Source: Candidatus Propionivibrio dominans
GTDB taxonomy: Bacteria > Pseudomonadota > Gammaproteobacteria > Burkholderiales > Rhodocyclaceae
Assembly: GCA_016709335.1 (NCBI GenBank)
Contig: JADJNC010000057.1
Coordinates: 1 to 6,829 of the forward strand
DNA length: 6,829 nt
Direction: 5' to 3'
Shown here: one piece after another, positions 4,823-6,829 of the stretch
Layout: each line of letters begins with the position of its first letter
Position numbering within the stretch: position 1 is the first letter of the stretch
Translations under genes and position numbers: made by a program
The notes under the pieces: generated by a model
Databases searched by the model: none
Told to the model about the DNA's origin: nothing
Seen by the model: the letters and a program-made list of their open reading frames with translations, nothing else

Positions 4823-6829
4823 ATGCTCATCCTGAAGAAGATAGTTTTGACTTCGAGGGATGCAATGCTGCGGCAAGCACTGACCGTTCTCAACATCAAT
4901 GCAACAAGGCAAAGCTGTACTCCTCACACATCATGCGTGAAGTTGACTTCCGCGTAATCGAGGCGGAAACCATAGATCAGGCCGTTGCACTGGCGCGTCA
5001 GCGGCCCGATCTGATCGTTATCGACACCCACATGGGAAGCGAAGCGCTCAGCGAACTTTACCTCGCGATGCAGGCTGCGCCTCAATGTTCCCGAAATCCC
5101 GATACTGCATCTGTTATCCGCTCACGAAGACGTCGATTGCCCCAGGGATATGCATAGCGGCAAGCTGCACTGGCCGGCCGGTGCCAGCACCCTGCTGAAG
5201 ACGGTTCGCGAGTTGATGCTCGCTGCGGCTTCGCCAACCGGCGTGAGCAATGAACAACTCGTATTGCACGACCGGTTCGCGCTGGCCGCCAGCTACCAGG
5301 TCGACCAGCGCGGTATCGTTCTCGCCTGGGGAACCACGGCGGAACGAGTGTTCGGCTGGAGCGCGCGCGAAGCACTCGGACGTTTTTTGCCCATCGTCGA
5401 CACAGCACAGCACGACGAATTCCTCTTGATGCTTGCCAGCGCCCAGCGCGGGCAGGCACTCTACCGCTCGGCAGGCGCACACCGCACGAAAGATGGCCGC
5501 ACGCTCACGCTTGCGACTTCGCTGCTGCCCATTTTTGGTCCCAGCGGCGCGCTCGAACGAATCCAGATCGTCGCGGCAGATATCACTGCAAGCCACCGCC
5601 TGCAGGCCGAATTGCAGCTCCTCTCCACGGTCGCCCTGTCCAGCAAGGACTTGGTATGCGTACTCAAGTCAAGTGGGTGAGGTCGAGTTTCTCAACCCCG
5701 CCGGCTATCGGCTGGTCGGCCTCGACGCATCGGCGTCGCTCAAGCTGAATCTGGAGCAGCTCGCGCCGGCAAAGAGCTGTGCACGAATTTATCGGCAGGC
5801 CTTCCCGCACGCGTCTGCCGAAGCCGCCGTTGACGACGAAATGACGCTTACCGATGCCAACGGCAACGATTTCCCGGTCTCCCTGCAAGTAGTACGCCTC
5901 GGCTCGGCAGGCAGCGACCATTTTGCCATCGTGGCGCGCGACATTCGGGAACAAAAGAAAGCCGAGATCGGTCTGCGCCGGCTTAACCGCATCCTTCTGA
6001 TGCTGGGCAAATGCAGCCAGGTCATCCAGCAGGAACGCAACGAAAACAACCTGTTTTCCGCCGTTTGCCGCCTGCTGACGGATACCGGCGGTTATCGATT
6101 CGCAATGATCGGTCTGATCGTTCCTGATCCCGAACAGAAAATGCAACCGGCAGCCTGGAGCGGCGACGACATGGCGACGGCGGATGAAATTGCCACCGGC
6201 TGGGATCAGGATCACGAGCGCGGGCGTGGGCCGACCGGCATGGCCGTACGCACCGGGCAGACCATCATCCGGCACGACATCGACCGGGCCCCTGAATTTT
6301 TACCATGGCGGGGATTCAACGAACGCCTCGGGCTGCACTCGATGATCGCGCTGCCGCTCATACATGACAAGAAGTGCTTCGGTGCGCTTAGCATCTACTC
6401 GACACAAATAAACGCGTTCAGCGCAGAGGAAGCCGAACTGCTGAATGATCTTTCCAGGCAGTTTGCCCATGGCATTCACGCCCTTCGTGCAGAATCGGAA
6501 CGGTCCGCAAACGAAGTGACGCTGCGGCTTTTTTCCGGCGCGATCGAGTCTACGCTGGATGGCGTAGCGATCTCCGACGCGCAGCGACCCGACCATCCCA
6601 TCATCTATGTCAATCCAGCCTTTACGCGCATCACCGGCTGGGAGGCCGACGAAGTTCTCGGCAAGAACGGCCGCCTCCTCGTTGCCAGCGAACCGGAGCA
6701 GCCGGAAATTGAAGTCATCCGCCATGCCCTGCGCGGGCGCAACGCCGGTCAGGCAGTAATCCGCTGCTTTCGCAAGGACGGCCAGATTTTCTGGAACGAA
6801 CTGCATGTGTCGCCGATACTCAACGCCGA
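4823..6829 (+). CDS. Multisensor signalling protein: degenerate receiver-PAS-PAS-GAF-PAS, frame broken, cut by window edge
   Basis: Four frame segments together encode one long protein. The receiver-like part begins at ATG 4823 (MLILKKIVLTSRDAMLRQAL), continues in another frame from about 4930 (REVDFRVIEAETIDQAVALA, DLIVIDTHMG) and in a third from about 5075 (LNVPEIPILHLLSAHED). A first PAS domain covers about 5255-5600 (GWSAREALGRFLPIVD). An extra G at 5675-5677 creates a TGA at 5678, and the next frame then stays open for more than 380 codons to the edge. It holds a second PAS (about 5610-5960, VEFLNPAGYRLVG), a GAF domain (about 6000-6470, RGRGPTGMAVRTGQ and MIALPLIHDKKCFGALSIY) and a LOV-like third PAS (about 6520 onward, PIIYVNPAFTRITGW, FWNELHVSP). 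No membrane segments are seen. The output module, often GGDEF-EAL or a histidine kinase in such proteins, lies beyond the window. The receiver keeps its Asp (5023-5025) but lacks the acidic pair and the Lys. The frame change between 4888 and 4932 is the least certain join. The gene starts 104 nt after the response regulator, so it may be co-transcribed. Confidence 0.75.

Noticed and set aside
5664..6806. Long minus-strand open frames (5664-6275 and 6300-6806).
   Set aside because: They are antisense shadows of the continuous plus-strand PAS-GAF-PAS coding frame, which has clear domain motifs; the minus frames have none.

Overview
The window looks like a chromosomal piece of a GC-rich proteobacterium, most likely a betaproteobacterium, possibly of the Rhodocyclales. 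That guess rests on codon use (G/C-ending codons dominate the regulator genes), on the type of IS4-family transposase, and on the sensor domain mix. It is an inference from memory of similar proteins, not a database result.

The left part (about 1-1192) is a decayed prophage lysis region read on the minus strand. It holds the 3' end of an unidentified phage gene, the first 20 or so codons of a GH19-like endolysin, and a broken three-transmembrane-type holin gene. A second, stranded copy of the last 17 or so holin codons lies near position 160-212. The DNA from 213 to 537 and the far left edge show no convincing gene.

The middle (about 1193-2702) is an IS4-family, IS50/Tn5-like insertion sequence on the minus strand. 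Both ends carry the core CGTTATACACAA in inverted orientation. Its transposase keeps the DDE and YREK residues. It is interrupted by a stop at codon 4 and another stop 48 codons before the natural end, and it carries a mutually compensating pair of one-base indels. A stretch of about 290 bp with no recognisable gene follows (2690-2979).

The right part (2980-6829) is a plus-strand signalling locus. It encodes a soluble PAS histidine kinase of the NarX/DegS-like HisKA_3 type, then, after only 3 nt, its NarL/FixJ-type response regulator. About 100 nt further on begins a long multisensor protein, a degenerate receiver followed by PAS-PAS-GAF-PAS, which runs off the right edge. Its output domain is outside the window. 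The kinase would autophosphorylate on a His in response to a cytoplasmic signal, pass phosphate to the regulator and so control promoters. The third protein probably integrates further signals with the same pathway or into a cyclic-di-GMP or kinase output.

Frame integrity is the striking feature of the window. At least nine one-base frame changes can be placed by protein continuity, most of them in or beside short homopolymer runs, and two pairs cancel each other. The long downstream frames are otherwise clean. This pattern fits homopolymer errors in the read or assembly at least as well as real gene decay, whereas the nonsense codons in the IS and the prophage and the endolysin truncation look like genuine decay. 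I did not find a convincing new kind of biological system. The most interesting biology is the multisensor protein with a pseudo-receiver and a LOV-like PAS domain that lacks the photoactive cysteine.
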